DNA of 64,000 nucleotides from Streptomyces sp. R28 (GCF_041052385.1 NZ_CP163439.1:10157001-10221000); one strand, 5' to 3'; shown: positions 9,701 through 19,671, counted from the first letter of the stretch. Notes: generated from the sequence alone by a model not told the origin. Numbers and translations: made by a program.

Positions 9701-12256
9701 ATCGCCTGGGGCGACCAGCTGTTCCGTCAGGACACCCTGGAGTCGGTCAACCAGGCCACCCAGCTCTACCTCCTCGCCTCCGAACTCCTCGGCAGGCGCC
9801 CGGAGGAGATCACCGGCCGGGCCGTGCCGGAACCGCAGAGCAACCGGACGCTGATCGAGACCCCGACGGCCGCGGACCCGGTCGTCGCCGCGGAGAACCT
9901 CGTCGCCGCACCGGACGGACCCGCCACGCCCGCCATCCGCCCCGGCGTCAACCTGCGCTGGCTGAACTACTTCTGCCTGCCGCGCAACGACAAACTGGTG
10001 GGCTACTGGGGCGTCGTCGAGGACCGCCTGTTCAAGATCCGGCACTGCCAGAACATCGACGGCGTCCAGCGGCAGCTCGCTCTGTTCGGGGCACCCCTCG
10101 ACCCGGCGCTGCTGGCCCGCGCCACGGCGGCGGGGCTCGATCCGACCGCCGTGCTCGACGACATCAGCGCCCCCCTGCCGCACTACCGCTACATGCCCAT
10201 GGTGGCCAAGGCGAAGGAACTCGCCTCGGAGGTACGGGCGTTCGGCGGGGCGCTGCTGGCCGCGCTGGAGAAGCGGGACGCCGAGGCCCTGGCCCGGCTG
10301 CGCTCCGGTCACGAACTGGCCCTGCTGGATGCGGCCCGCGAGGTCCGGGGCCGACAGGTCAAGGAGGCCGACGAGGCGCTCGCGGCGTTGGAGAAGTCCA
10401 AGGCCGCGGCCGACGACAAGCAGCGCTATTACGCGGAACTGCGGCGCACCCCGCTCAACACGGGGGAGAAGGCCCAGAGCGAACTGCACCAGGGCGCCCT
10501 CAAGGACCAGGACGAGGCCGCCGACTACAACCTGGCCGCGGCCCTGGTCGGCTGGATGCCGGACATCAAGGTGGGCACCCCGACCACCATGGGCGCGACC
10601 TGGGGCAGCAGCAACGCCATGGCCATGCTCAAGGGCCAGGCGGAGGCGGCCTCGGCCCGCGCCTCCCGCAAGGGCAGCGAGGGAGCACAGCAGCTCACCC
10701 TCGCCGGCTACGAGCGGCGCGCGCAGGAGTGGGCCTTCCAGGAGGGCCAGGCGGGCATCGAGAGCGAGCAGTTCGCCAGGCAGATCGCCGCCGCCGAGAT
10801 GCGCCAGGCCATCGCCGTCAAGGAACTGGAGAACCACGACCTGCAGCGGGCGAACACTCTGGAGGCCGACCGCTTCATGCGGGGGAAGTTCACCAACACC
10901 GAGCTCTACGACTGGATGGCCGGATAGCTGTCCACGACCTACTTCCAGGCCTACCAGCTCGCCTACGACACGGCCAAGCGCGCCGAGCGGTCCTACCGTC
11001 ACGAACTCGGCTTCCACGACTCGTCGTTCGTCAACTTCGGCTACTGGGACAGCCTTCACCGGGGCCTGCTGGCCGGGGAGCGGCTCGCCGCCGACCTCAA
11101 CCGCATGGACGCGGCGTACCTGGAGAACAACGCCCGCGAGTTCGAACTCACCAAGCGGATCTCGCTGGCCCAGCTCGACCCGTCCGCGCTGCTCGCGCTG
11201 AAGGAGACCGGCACCTGCTATCTCTCCCTGCCCGAGGCGCTGTTCGACCTGGACACACCCGGCCACTACTTCCGGCGGATCAGGAGCGTGGCGGTCACCG
11301 TGCCGTGTGTGGCGGGCCCGTACTCCTCGGTCAACCTCACGGTACGGCTGCTCGGCAGCAGCGTTCGAGTGGACCCCAAGGTGCCCGCGGGCGCGAAGTA
11401 CGCGCGGGGCAGGTCGGATGCCCGGTTCCGTGACTACACCGGTCCGATCCAGACCGTCGTCACCAGCACCGGGCAGGACGACACCGGGCTGTTCGAACCC
11501 AGCCTGCGCGACGAGCGGTTCCTGCCGTTCGAGGGCGCCGGGGTGATCAGCGAGTGGCAACTGTCCCTGCCGTCCGCCTTCCGTCAGTTCGACTACGAGT
11601 CCATCACCGACGTGGTCCTCCACGTGCGCTACACGGCCCGCGACGGCGGCGACAACCTCGCCCGGCCGGCTGTCGGCGAACTCCACGACGCCCTCAAGAC
11701 CTGGGTGCACGCCGGGGGCGGCAAGGGGCTGTACCGGGTGTTCAGCGCACGCCGGGAGTTCGCCGACGGGTGGAGGCGGTTCCTGATGCCCAACAGCACG
11801 CAGGACCCCGAGCTCACCTTCGCCCTGAGCGCCCGCCGCTTCCCCCACCTGTTCGCCGGCTACCCCATCAAGGTGGCGAAACCCAAGGTGGTGCTGGTCC
11901 TGTCGCGGGACCTCACCCCCGGCGGCGACCTGCGCTACGTCACCGCTTACGGGGAGGCCGACGCGTCTTTGCCCCTCACCCTCACCGCACCGGACAACCG
12001 CCACGACACGGCGGTCCTGAAAGCCGACGCGGCCCTGGAGGGCCAGCCTCGCGGGGCCTTCACCGGCCTGGACGGACACGTTCACGACACGGACCAGCCC
12101 TGGACCGTCACTGTGTCCCGCGAGCAGATCGGCGCCCTGCCTCCCGTCCTCGTCCGCGACGGCCTCCTGCACCCGGACGCGGTGGTGGACCTGCTGCTGG
12201 TCTGGGAGTACCAGGTGGACCCCGGCCCACAGGACCCCGATGCCCGCACGCCGTAG
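6763..12256 (+). pseudogene. TcA-type insecticidal toxin-complex subunit, N-truncated, one frameshift and one in-frame stop
   Basis: About 1,830 residues can be rebuilt. The first part (from ARFARVLTKLNPHLRRTL, about 6773) runs in one frame to about 8380, where it shifts frame (net +1) inside WSRRVNG; the next frame resumes at KGTLRIDAPYYNTAPELFG. It then runs to a TAG at 10925-10927 exactly where relatives have glutamine (YDWMAG stop LSTTYFQAYQLAYD), and continues in the same frame to 12256. Hallmarks of TcA proteins are IFLYPENYFEPDLRTTKSPF (neuraminidase-like region), the long helical shaft at about 10200-10900, and a C-terminal TcB-binding domain with RIRSVAVTVPCVAGPY and FLPFEG. The N-terminal several hundred residues of the family are missing. 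No TcB or TcC gene is nearby. Confidence 0.88.
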
Positions 12257-12312
12257 CCCCGACACCCCCGACCACCTCCATGCCCGTACCCGCCGATCCG
12301 CGGAGGAAAGCG

Positions 12313-13555
12313 ATGCCACGAACCAGTCCCCTCACCGCCGTCGCCGGCCTGCCCGCCCCTGCCTCCGCCGAGGCCGCCCCCGCGCTGGCGGCAGAGGGCA
12401 GTTGGGCGCCCGCCGGTGACCTGCCGCAGTCCGGGTACTTCGCGCTGCCGGACGCCGCGGCGGTCGTGCTCGGCGAGGCGTACGGCCACCGGGTGCTGAT
12501 CGCGGGCGGCGAGGACGCGGCCCGTACGGCGCAGCGCGGTGTGGCGCTCTTCGACCCGATCGAGAAGAAGTGGGAGCCGACCGGCTCGCTGTCGGTGGCC
12601 CGACGGCTGCACAGCACGACGAAACTCGCCGACGGCCGCGTCCTCGTGGTGGGCGGGCTCACCGGCCCCTTCACCCGCCCCTTCGCCCCGCTCTCTTCCG
12701 CCGAGATCTACGACCCCGGCACCAAGACTTGGAAGACCACCGGCGGAGCCCTGCACGAGGCCCGCTTCTCCCACTCCGCGATCGCGCTGGGCGACGGCCG
12801 TGTGCTCGTCACCGGAGGTCTCGCACCGCGCGACGCACTCACCGAGATGTCCCTGTCCTCCGCAGAGATCTACGACCCCGTCAAGGACGAGTGGACCCAG
12901 GTCCCGCCCATGCACGACGCCCGCAGCGGCCACCCCACGGTCGCCCTCGACCGCGGCCGGGTCCTGGTCGTGGGCGGCATGCTCGCCATCGGCCGCGGGC
13001 TCTACACCGCCCTGGCGTTCTGCGAGGTGTACGACCCCGCGGCCGGCCCCGAACGGCACCTGGACCCCGACCGGGAGCCTCCAACTGGCCCGCAAGGCCC
13101 ACGAGGCGGTCCGGCTGGGCGACGGATCGGTCCTGGTCACCGGAGGGGACAGCACGGGCGCGCTGCACGACTGGACGTACAACGCCTACAGCCAGTGGGT
13201 CAGCGAGCGGTACAACCCGGCGAACGGCACCTGGAGCGAGGCCGAGTCGATGTCGGTCGGCCGTAGTCACCATCGAGCCGTCGCCCTGCGCTCCGGCAAG
13301 GTGCTGGTGATCGGCGGCACGGAGGACGCCACGTTCGACGTCGGTTACCAGAACGCCGAGATCTACGACCCGTCAGTCGGCCCGCGGGGCACCTGGACCT
13401 CGACCGGCGGCATGGTCACCGGCCGCTGGGCCGGCGTGGTGGCGGAACTCGAGGACGGCCGCGTGCTCACCGCCGGAGGGCTGATCCGTTCCGGCGCGGC
13501 GTCCCCGGACAGCGCGGACGTCGTGACCGCCGCATCCGAACTCTTCACGGCCTGA
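12313..13555 (+). pseudogene. Kelch-repeat beta-propeller protein, frameshifted
   Basis: Starts at ATG 12313 after a good GGAGGAAAGCG ribosome site, 57 bases past the TcA end. The reading frame shifts once near 13050, where YDPAAGPE leaves the repeat register and the next frame resumes at GTWTPTGSLQLARKAHEAV. At least six kelch units are visible, each with an SAEIYDP-type strand and a double-glycine strand (VLVVGG, VLVTGG, VLVIGG). It would form a galactose-oxidase-like propeller. Together with the next gene it follows the TcA toxin gene in the same direction. A single repaired base would restore the full protein, so a sequencing error is possible. Confidence 0.82.
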
Positions 13556-13595
13556 CGACCGACGACGGAAGCAGAACCTACAAGGAGCAAGGGTC

Positions 13596-14788
13596 ATGAC
13601 ACGTTCGAGCGCCCTGGTCGGGGGTGGGTTGCCGTCCGTCGCCGCGGGGTCGGCCGTCGGTGGCTGGACCACCGTCGGCCCGCTGCCGTCGCCGCGGCAA
13701 TGGCCGTCCTCGCAAGAGAGTGCAGTGCTGCTGGACGACGGGACGGCGCTGGCCGCCGGGGGCGCGGTGGTCCGCGGCACCGGCACCGGGGAGTGCCTGC
13801 TCTTCGACCCCAAGAGCCGCAGCTGGCAGCCCACCGCAGGAATGGCACAGCCCCGGCTGCTGCACTCCCTGACCAAGCTGGAGGACGGCAAGGTCCTCGC
13901 GGTGGGCGGCATGCCGCAGACGGACAGCCTGCCGTTCACGTACCTCGCCACCGCCGAGCTCTACGACCCGGCCCGCAAGACCTGGACCTCGGCCGGAAAG
14001 CTCGCCATTCCCCGCGCCCTGCACACCGCGACCTTGCTCCCGGGCGGAAAGGTGCTGGTGGCGGGCGGCACCGGCGACCAGACCCCTGGCGTACGGCGCA
14101 ACCTGCGCTCGGCCGAGGTGTACGACCCGGGCTCCCGCACCTGGACCGAGGTCGAGCCGATGACCGACGCCCGCTCGGACCACCGCGCGGTCCGGCTGAC
14201 CGACGGCCGGGTGCTGCTGGTCGGCGGCTACGCGGGCGCGGACCTCTATCTGCATGTACCCCAGTCGTTCTGCGAGCTGTACGACCCGGTGACCGGCTCC
14301 TGGGCCCCGACCGGAAGCCTCCGCCTGCCCCGCGGCGGTCACCAGGCCACGCCGCTGGTCGACGGCACGGTCCTCGTCACCGGCGGATTCGCCGTCACCA
14401 TGCGCCGGGCACGGATGTACTCCGCGCACAGTCTGTGGCAGACCGAGCTCTACAACCCGGGCTCCGGCCTGTGGACGCCGAGCGGCAACATGCCCACCGG
14501 CCGATCCGGCCACCGCGCGGTGCCGCTGCGCTCGGGCCGGGTCCTGGTCCTGGGCGGGACGGACGCGGCCACCAGTGACGTGGGGTACGCCGCCGCCATC
14601 GTGTACGACCCGAGGACCCGCGCCTGGACCCCAGCCGCCGGACTGGCCACCGGTCGCTTCTACTGCTCCGCGACCCTGCTGGCGACGGAACGGTGCTGGC
14701 CGCCGGGGGAACCGTACGGTCGGGCATGGCGGATCCGGTCTACGCCCGGGACCTCCTGTCCGGCACCAGCGAACTCTTCACCGAATAG
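13596..14788 (+). pseudogene. Second kelch-repeat beta-propeller protein, frameshifted near the C-terminus
   Basis: A paralogue of the preceding gene, starting at ATG 13596 with AAGGAG upstream. Kelch units recur through the whole length (VLAVGGM, VLVAGGT, VLLVGGY, VLVTGGF, VLVLGGT). Near 14683 one base appears to be missing: the expected LADGTVLAAGGTVRSG continues in the neighbouring frame to GTSELFTE and a TAG at 14786-14788. The first kelch gene ends with the equivalent ASELFTA. Only the last 35 residues are affected, so the propeller might still fold if the gene is really shifted. It converges with the IclR gene 20 bases away. Confidence 0.82.
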
Positions 14789-14808
14789 GGGGAGTCGGGG
14801 GAGTGCGG

Positions 14809-15550
14809 TCAGTGCGGCGACAGCTGATCTCTCGCCCGCAGCACCGCATCGGTCAGCAGCCGCAGCGAGGCCGCCTCGTCCGTGATCGCACAGAGCGCGG
14901 CGACGACGGCACCGCGGCGGTCGTGTACGGGAGCCGCCACGCACCGCACGCCGTCCACGACATCGCCGTGGTCGACGGCGAACCCGGCGTCCCGGATCCG
15001 CGCCGCCTCCCGCGACCAGGACCCGGTCGTCTCGAGCACCGGCAGCCCAGGCCGCACACCCGAATTACCCGCTCCGGCGACGAGCACCTTCCCGGCGGCG
15101 GTGTTCCAGGGAAAGGTCATGCCGCTGCGCACGGGCAGGACGGCCTCCAACTCGCCGGGCGCCGTCGCGGCGGCCATCGTACGGCCCTCCTCCAGCACGA
15201 ACAGAGCCGCCGTCGCCCCGGTCCGCCCGCGCCAGTTCGCGCACCGGTCTGCGGGCCGCCGCCAGCAGCCCCGGGGAGGGCTGCCAGCTCGCGCCCAGCC
15301 GGAAGATCCGCGGCCCCATCCGGAACACCCCGCCGGACCGCTCCACCGCGCCCAGCTCCACCAGCTGCTCCAAGAGCCTGCGCGCTGTGGTCTTCGGCAG
15401 ACCCGCGGCGGTGGCCAAGGTGGTCAACCGCGCCTGGCCGACCTGCTCCATGGCGTCGAGCAGCGCGAACGCCCCTTCCAGCACCCCACGTCCAGCCCCC
15501 GGCGAATTGCTTGTCCCCACTGCCGAATCCTTTTCCGCGCAGCAACCCAA
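14809..15550 (-). pseudogene. IclR-family transcriptional regulator, frameshifted
   Basis: The N-terminal winged helix starts near 15550 and is clear (GAFALLDAMEQVGQ, LTTLATAAGLPKTTARRLLE, then GGVFRMGPRIFRLG). Near 15215 the frame is lost after RRPVRELAR, and the ligand-binding domain resumes one frame over with ATAALFVLEEGRTMAAA, running to RARDQLSPH and a stop at 14809. One indel explains the break. IclR proteins bind small metabolites and control nearby catabolic genes; its target here is not evident, since the neighbours are kelch genes and a TetR gene. Confidence 0.8.
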
Positions 15551-15656
15551 CTAACCGGCTCATTACGGGTCAGCAAAGCACTTTGCCATACACAGGAGAT
15601 AAATGAAGCTGTGCCATCTTGAAGTAGCTGGGGTCAGGGTGCGTGCTGACACCAAG

Positions 15657-16297
15657 TCAGGTCTCGCAGGCCGGACTGCGCTCGGTTGCGAGGCGTTTCT
15701 GCCCCTCGGGCATGGGCAGGACCGCCAGTGCGGTGTCTGCGATGTTCCGCAGCGTCTCCGGGTCCAGGCCGGCCTTGCCTACCGCCTCGATACCGCGGAC
15801 CACCGTCAGCAGCAGTGCCGCCAACCGCTCCGGATCCGCCGCGCTGTCGATGTCGCCGTGGCGCTGGGCGGCGCTGATCTCCGTCCGCAGCAGGGTCAGC
15901 AGCGCATTCATGGTCTCGGCCGACCGCCTGGCGACCGTCGGATCGTGCTGGGCCAGTTCGGACGCGCCCTTGGCCAACAGGCACCCGCGGCGCTCGGTGT
16001 CGGAGGCGGGTTCTCCGCCATCAGGTGCACGTATCCCGACAGCCGGGCCAAGGCCTCTGCGTCCGGGCCACCTGCCAGCCGCCCTTCGGCCACCTCGACG
16101 ACTGCGGTGCACCAGTCGCCGAACACACGGTGGAACAGCTTGCCCTTGTCGCCGAATGCGCCGTACAGGCTGCCCTTGCCGAGGCCGGTCGCCTGGGCGA
16201 TGTCGTCCATCCGGGTTCCCGCATAGCCGGTCGCCCAGAACTGTTCCCGGGCCCGCTCCAGGACTTGGCGTTCGTCGAATGCGCGTGGTCTCGGCAT
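15657..16297 (-). pseudogene. TetR-family transcriptional regulator, frameshifted
   Basis: Chosen start ATG 16297 (MPRPRAFDERQVLERA). The DNA-binding helix-turn-helix is intact: MDDIAQATGLGKGSLYGAFGDKGKLFH. After GYVHLMAENPP, near 16005, the frame shifts; the C-terminal ligand domain resumes as RRGCLLAKGASELAQHDPTV and runs to ATERSPACET at 15657. It is divergent from the SDR gene at 16382, with palindromes between them that look like its operator. If the frameshift is real the SDR would be derepressed. A longer start at 16333 would extend into the operator and is less likely. Confidence 0.8.
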
Positions 16298-16316
16298 GCT
16301 CTCAGCGTATCCATTC

Positions 16317-16367
16317 TTGACTGGATCGTCCATTACTGCCTACGTTATGGACGATCGATTCCATAAC
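16317..16367 (+). promoter_or_regulatory. Promoter and nested palindromes between tetR and SDR genes
   Basis: TTGACT (16317-16322) and TACGTT (16341-16346) are spaced by 18 bases and form a plausible promoter for the SDR gene. Two inverted repeats overlap it: GATCGTCCAT (16324-16333) with ATGGACGATC (16347-16356), 10-base perfect arms; and GTTATGGA (16344-16351) with TCCATAAC (16360-16367), 8-base perfect arms. The position over the -10 box fits a TetR-type repressor operator. Confidence 0.65.
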
Positions 16368-16381
16368 TGAAGGGGTTCGAC

Positions 16382-17119
16382 ATGCCAGGCGTGCTGCAGG
16401 AGAAGGTGGCCGTGATCACCGGAGGGACCAGCGGGATCGGGCTGGCCATCGCCCACCGCTTCGTCCGGGAGGGCGCACGGGTCTTCGTGACCGGCCGGGA
16501 CATCGACCGCCTCGAAGCGGCAGTCAAGGAGATGGGTGCAGCGGCCACCGGCGTACGATCCGACGTCTCGGTCCTGGCCGACCTGGACACGCTCTACGCG
16601 CGAGTCCGCGAGGAGGCCGGACGCATCGACGTGCTGGTGGCCAACGCGGGTATCGTCGCGGACGCCGCGCTCGGCGCCCACACCGAGGCGAACGTCGACC
16701 GCACTCTCGCCGTCAACGTCAAGGGCACACTATTCACCGTCCAGAAGGCGCTTCCGCTGCTGGCGGAGAACGCCTCCATCCTGGTCGTCGGCTCGAGCAA
16801 CAGCGTGCGGCCCAATGAGCAACTCGAGGTCTACAGCGCCTCGAAGGCGGCGGTGAGCAACCTCGTGCACAACTGGGCCCGGCAGTCACGGGAGCGCCGA
16901 TTCCGGGTCAACGTGCTCAGCCCGGGACCCACGCGGACCCCTGGCCTGCTGGGCGCCGCGGGGCCGGACGTCGACCAGTTCGCCGAGGCCGTCGTGCCAC
17001 TGGGGCGGCTGGCCGACGTCGAGGAAATCGCCGAGGCCGCCCTCTTCCTGGCTTCGGACGCCTCGTCGTTCGTCACCGGCGCCGAACTCTTCGCCGACGG
17101 CGGCTACACCCGGGCCTGA
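16382..17119 (+). CDS. Short-chain dehydrogenase/reductase (classical SDR)
   Basis: A complete 245-residue NAD(P)-dependent oxidoreductase. The cofactor motif TGGTSGIG is at residues 13-20, NAG follows at about 89-91 (VANAGIV), the catalytic YSASK lies at about 147-151 with the upstream serines in VVGSSNSV, and the C-terminal SPGPTRTPG and ADGGY are typical. The start ATG 16382 has the AAGGGG ribosome site. It is divergent from a TetR gene and downstream of that gene's likely operator, a common Streptomyces pairing. The substrate cannot be told from sequence. Confidence 0.9.
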   Translation: MPGVLQEKVAVITGGTSGIGLAIAHRFVREGARVFVTGRDIDRLEAAVKEMGAAATGVRSDVSVLADLDTLYARVREEAGRIDVLVANAGIVADAALGAHTEANVDRTLAVNVKGTLFTVQKALPLLAENASILVVGSSNSVRPNEQLEVYSASKAAVSNLVHNWARQSRERRFRVNVLSPGPTRTPGLLGAAGPDVDQFAEAVVPLGRLADVEEIAEAALFLASDASSFVTGAELFADGGYTRA

Positions 17120-17416
17120 ACGACGGTCGGTGGTGCGCATCCGGTTCCCTCGAAGCGACGGGGCGCACTCCCGGCCGCGCGCGTGCGTCGTACGAGGCCC
17201 AGTGCGCCCGAAGCGACGAGATCGTGGCCGCGGCCTCTTTGGATGACGTATCCCGTCGTCCCGCCAGGCAGTGAAGTGGTGGTGCGTCGCGCTCTTTTGT
17301 GGCTCATCGCAGTAGAGGGTGTAGTCGGGGTCTGTCGGTTTTCGAGATCGCCGACAGGGATTCAGGCTCGGCTGCACTCCTGTCCGAGCGCGACGAGACG
17401 TGCGCCGCGGAACGAG
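17120..17416. other. Intergenic region, no gene seen
   Basis: No coding frame with protein-like composition or ribosome site was found. The stretch separates the SDR gene from the end of the convergent MarR gene. No obvious strong hairpin was seen. Confidence 0.5.
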
Positions 17417-17875
17417 CTATGCACCCGCGTTGTCCTCCCGCAGGGAATGGATCATCCTCTGCAGGATCCGGAACGCCTCTGACTGCTCGGTCTCGGTCAG
17501 GCCGGCCAGCATTCTGGCCTCGACGGACCGGACGGCTGCGCTCGCCTTCTCAAGGCTTCGTCGGCCGCGAGGCGTGAGCCGCGTGGGAAGCACCTTCCCG
17601 ACGGGTGCCTCCGCGGGCCTGGTCACGTAGCCGTCTCGTTCCAGGGCCTGGAGTAGCACGTTCATCGTCTGCCGTGTCACGAACGCGCCCCGCGCGAGCT
17701 CGGAGTTCGACAAGCCCGGTCGTTGCGCCAGCAGCTCGAGGCAGGAGTAGTGCGTCACGCTCATCCCGAGCGGCCGCAGCACTTCCTCCATGGCCGCGCG
17801 CAGCGCGCTCGACGCTTCTTTGAGCAGGTAGCCCAGTGACGTCTCCAGGTCGACGCCGACACCTTCTTGACTCAT
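17417..17875 (-). CDS. MarR-family transcriptional regulator
   Basis: From ATG 17875 (MSQEGVGVDLETSLGYLL) the protein is 152 residues; an upstream ATG at 17899 would add eight residues but would place a whole operator inside the gene. The winged helix is clear: MSVTHYSCLELLAQRPGLSNSELARGAFVTRQTMNVLLQAL spans helices 2-4, and the wing region contains VLPTRLTPRGRR. No ribosome site precedes either start, so a leaderless transcript is possible. It is divergent from a VOC-family gene and two perfect palindromes lie between them, indicating autoregulation and control of the neighbour. Confidence 0.9.
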   Translation of the reverse strand: MSQEGVGVDLETSLGYLLKEASSALRAAMEEVLRPLGMSVTHYSCLELLAQRPGLSNSELARGAFVTRQTMNVLLQALERDGYVTRPAEAPVGKVLPTRLTPRGRRSLEKASAAVRSVEARMLAGLTETEQSEAFRILQRMIHSLREDNAGA

Positions 17876-17920
17876 GTCAGCATTCTGACATAGGTTCATG
17901 CGTGTCAGAAAACTGACACG
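17874..17920. promoter_or_regulatory. Two perfect MarR-type operators
   Basis: ATGTCAG-catt-CTGACAT (17874-17891) and CGTGTCAG-aaaa-CTGACACG (17901-17920) are perfect inverted repeats sharing the core TGTCAG-N4-CTGACA. Their centres are 28 bases apart. The first covers the marR start codon; the second lies just upstream of the VOC gene's ribosome site. Confidence 0.8.
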
Positions 17921-17940
17921 AAAAGAGGGAGCGTCTCACC

Positions 17941-18309
17941 ATGCCCGCCACCGGCCCCGACTTCATCTCGCTCCAAGTGCGCGACCTCGACGCTTCGCAG
18001 GCGTTCTACGAGCAGTACCTGGGCCTCGTCCGCTCGCCGGCCGGACCTCCGCACGCCGTCGTCTTCGAGACGAAGCCGATCGCGTTCGCACTCCGCGACG
18101 TCATTCCCGGCACCGACCTCGCATCCGTCGCTCAGCCCGGCATCGGTGCCGCGATCTGGCTCCACGCCACCGACGTCCAGGCCATCCACGATGCGCTCGT
18201 CGCCGACGGTCACACCATCGTCTCCGCACCGATCGACGGCCCCTTCGGTCGGACCTTCACCTTCGCCGACCCCGACGGCTACCAGGTCACGCTCCACGAC
18301 CGCGCTTGA
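17941..18309 (+). CDS. VOC-family (glyoxalase/bleomycin-resistance fold) protein
   Basis: A 122-residue single-module VOC protein with GAGGGAG before ATG 17941. It opens with FISLQVRDLDASQAFYEQYLGL, the usual first beta-alpha-beta unit, and ends with FGRTFTFADPDGYQVTLHD, where the aspartate-proline-aspartate-glycine-tyrosine motif precedes the last metal-ligand strand. It probably acts as a dimer on a small reactive or electrophilic compound. Control by the divergent MarR protein suggests induction by such a compound. Substrate unknown. Confidence 0.88.
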   Translation: MPATGPDFISLQVRDLDASQAFYEQYLGLVRSPAGPPHAVVFETKPIAFALRDVIPGTDLASVAQPGIGAAIWLHATDVQAIHDALVADGHTIVSAPIDGPFGRTFTFADPDGYQVTLHDRA

Positions 18310-18314
18310 TCGAC

Positions 18315-18500
18315 CTACGCCACCGGGTGTGGCAGGTGGTGCGGGAGATAGGCCCACTGGCAACCGGTCCGCCCCTGGTAGAGGATCGCGTTCACGATCT
18401 CCCGCATGTCGTAGGCGCCCTGAGGACCGCTGGCCGAGCGGTGCCGGTCCTTCCATGCGGTGATCACCGGCTCGATCAACGACCACTGCTCGTCCGGCCG
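18315..18500 (-). mobile_element. IS5-type transposase N-terminal remnant
   Basis: The minus strand reads about 60 residues beginning RPDEQWSLIEPVITAWKD and continuing YDMREIVNAILYQGRTGCQW and AYLPHHLP before a TAG at 18317-18315. This is the helical N-terminal domain of an IS5-type transposase. The catalytic DDE part is absent and the ending HPVA replaces the expected PPW..V. No terminal repeats seen. Confidence 0.75.
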
Positions 18501-18626
18501 TGGACCGGCAGAGTCCGCCTCGCCGCCACACGATGAGGCGACAGCGGACCCGCTCCAAGACTCATGAACGGCCCAGTCAGTCCCTTGGCCTCCGGTGTTG
18601 GGTTCGGGGCGGCGAAGGTGGCCGGT

Positions 18627-19613
18627 TCACTTGCCGACCAGGCCCATGTGGGTCTCGTTGTAGCGGTCACCGTGCACACCGAGGCGACTTGCTGTCGCGT
18701 CCAGGTCCGCCCGCTCGTCGGCGGAGAGAGCAACGTGTGTGGCGGCGGCGTTCTCCTCGACCCGCTCGATACGGCGGGTGCCGGGGATCGGGACGATCGA
18801 GGGGTGCTGGGCGAGCAGCCAGGCCAGGGCCACCTGTCCCGGGCTGGCGTTCTTTGCCTGTGCCAGGGCGGCGACGTGGTCGACCAGTGCCTGGTTGGCG
18901 GCGCGGTTGGTCTCGCTGAAGCGGGGGATCGTGGTGCGGACGTCGCCGTCGGAGAAGGAGGTGGCGGCGTCGACGGTGCCGGTGAGGAACCCCTTGCCGA
19001 GCGGGCTGAACGGCACGAAGCCGATGCCCAGTTCGGTCAGTGTCGGCAGGACCTCGGGCTCGGGGTCGCGGGTCCACAGTGAGTATTCGCTCTGTACGGC
19101 CGTCAACGGGTGGACCGCGTGGGCCCGGCGGATCGTGGACGCCGCCGCCTCGGACAGACCGAAGTGCCGCACCTTGCCCGCCTGCACCAGCTCACCGACG
19201 GCGCCTGCCACCTCTTCGATCGGCACGTCCGGGTCCACCCGGTGCTGGTAGAAGAGGTCGATCGTCTCCGTGCGCAGCCGGCGCAGCGAGGCGTCGGCGA
19301 CACGCCGGATCTGCTCGGGACGGCTGTCGAGGCCGGTCGACGTGCCGTTCTCGATGCGCCAGCCGAACTTCGTCGCCGGCACGACCTGGTCCCGCACCGG
19401 AGACAGGGCCTCGCCTACGAGTTCCTCGTTCACGTAGGGGCCGTAGACCTCTGCGGTGTCGAAGAACGTGACGCCGACGTCGACGGCGGCGCGCAGCACG
19501 CCGATCATGTCCGTGCGACTGCCCGGATTGGGGCCGTAGCTCTGGGACATGCCCATGCAGCCCAGGCCGATGACCGACACCTGCAGCCCCTGTCCCAACG
19601 TACGGGTGTGCAT
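18627..19613 (-). CDS. Aldo/keto reductase
   Basis: A complete 328-residue AKR. The catalytic tetrad is present at Asp52, Tyr57, Lys82 and His124 (FFDTAEVYG, PATKFGW, FYQHRVD). The C-terminal cofactor region IVPIPGTRRIERVEENA is typical of NADPH-dependent AKR13-type enzymes. It is the last gene of a minus-strand operon with an SDR, a zinc-type ADH, a cupin and a carboxymuconolactone-decarboxylase-like protein, all downstream of a divergent XRE regulator. The gap to the SDR gene is 58 bases. Confidence 0.92.
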   Translation of the reverse strand: MHTRTLGQGLQVSVIGLGCMGMSQSYGPNPGSRTDMIGVLRAAVDVGVTFFDTAEVYGPYVNEELVGEALSPVRDQVVPATKFGWRIENGTSTGLDSRPEQIRRVADASLRRLRTETIDLFYQHRVDPDVPIEEVAGAVGELVQAGKVRHFGLSEAAASTIRRAHAVHPLTAVQSEYSLWTRDPEPEVLPTLTELGIGFVPFSPLGKGFLTGTVDAATSFSDGDVRTTIPRFSETNRAANQALVDHVAALAQAKNASPGQVALAWLLAQHPSIVPIPGTRRIERVEENAAATHVALSADERADLDATASRLGVHGDRYNETHMGLVGK

Positions 19614-19671
19614 GTCGATCTCCTCTCTCGGTACTGGCCCAAGTCGGTGGTGAGAGCCGCGAGCGGCTGGT

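Noticed and set aside
10925..10927. TAG in TcA as a recoded or readthrough codon
   Set aside because: There is no adjacent pyrrolysine-type element or known readthrough context, and the gene has a separate frameshift and a missing N-terminus. Simple decay is more likely.
8810..12319. A 1169-codon open frame on the minus strand
   Set aside because: It lies antisense to the TcA gene, has the Gly/Arg/Val-rich composition of a shadow frame in high-GC DNA, and shows no domain. TcA family blocks on the plus strand explain the region.
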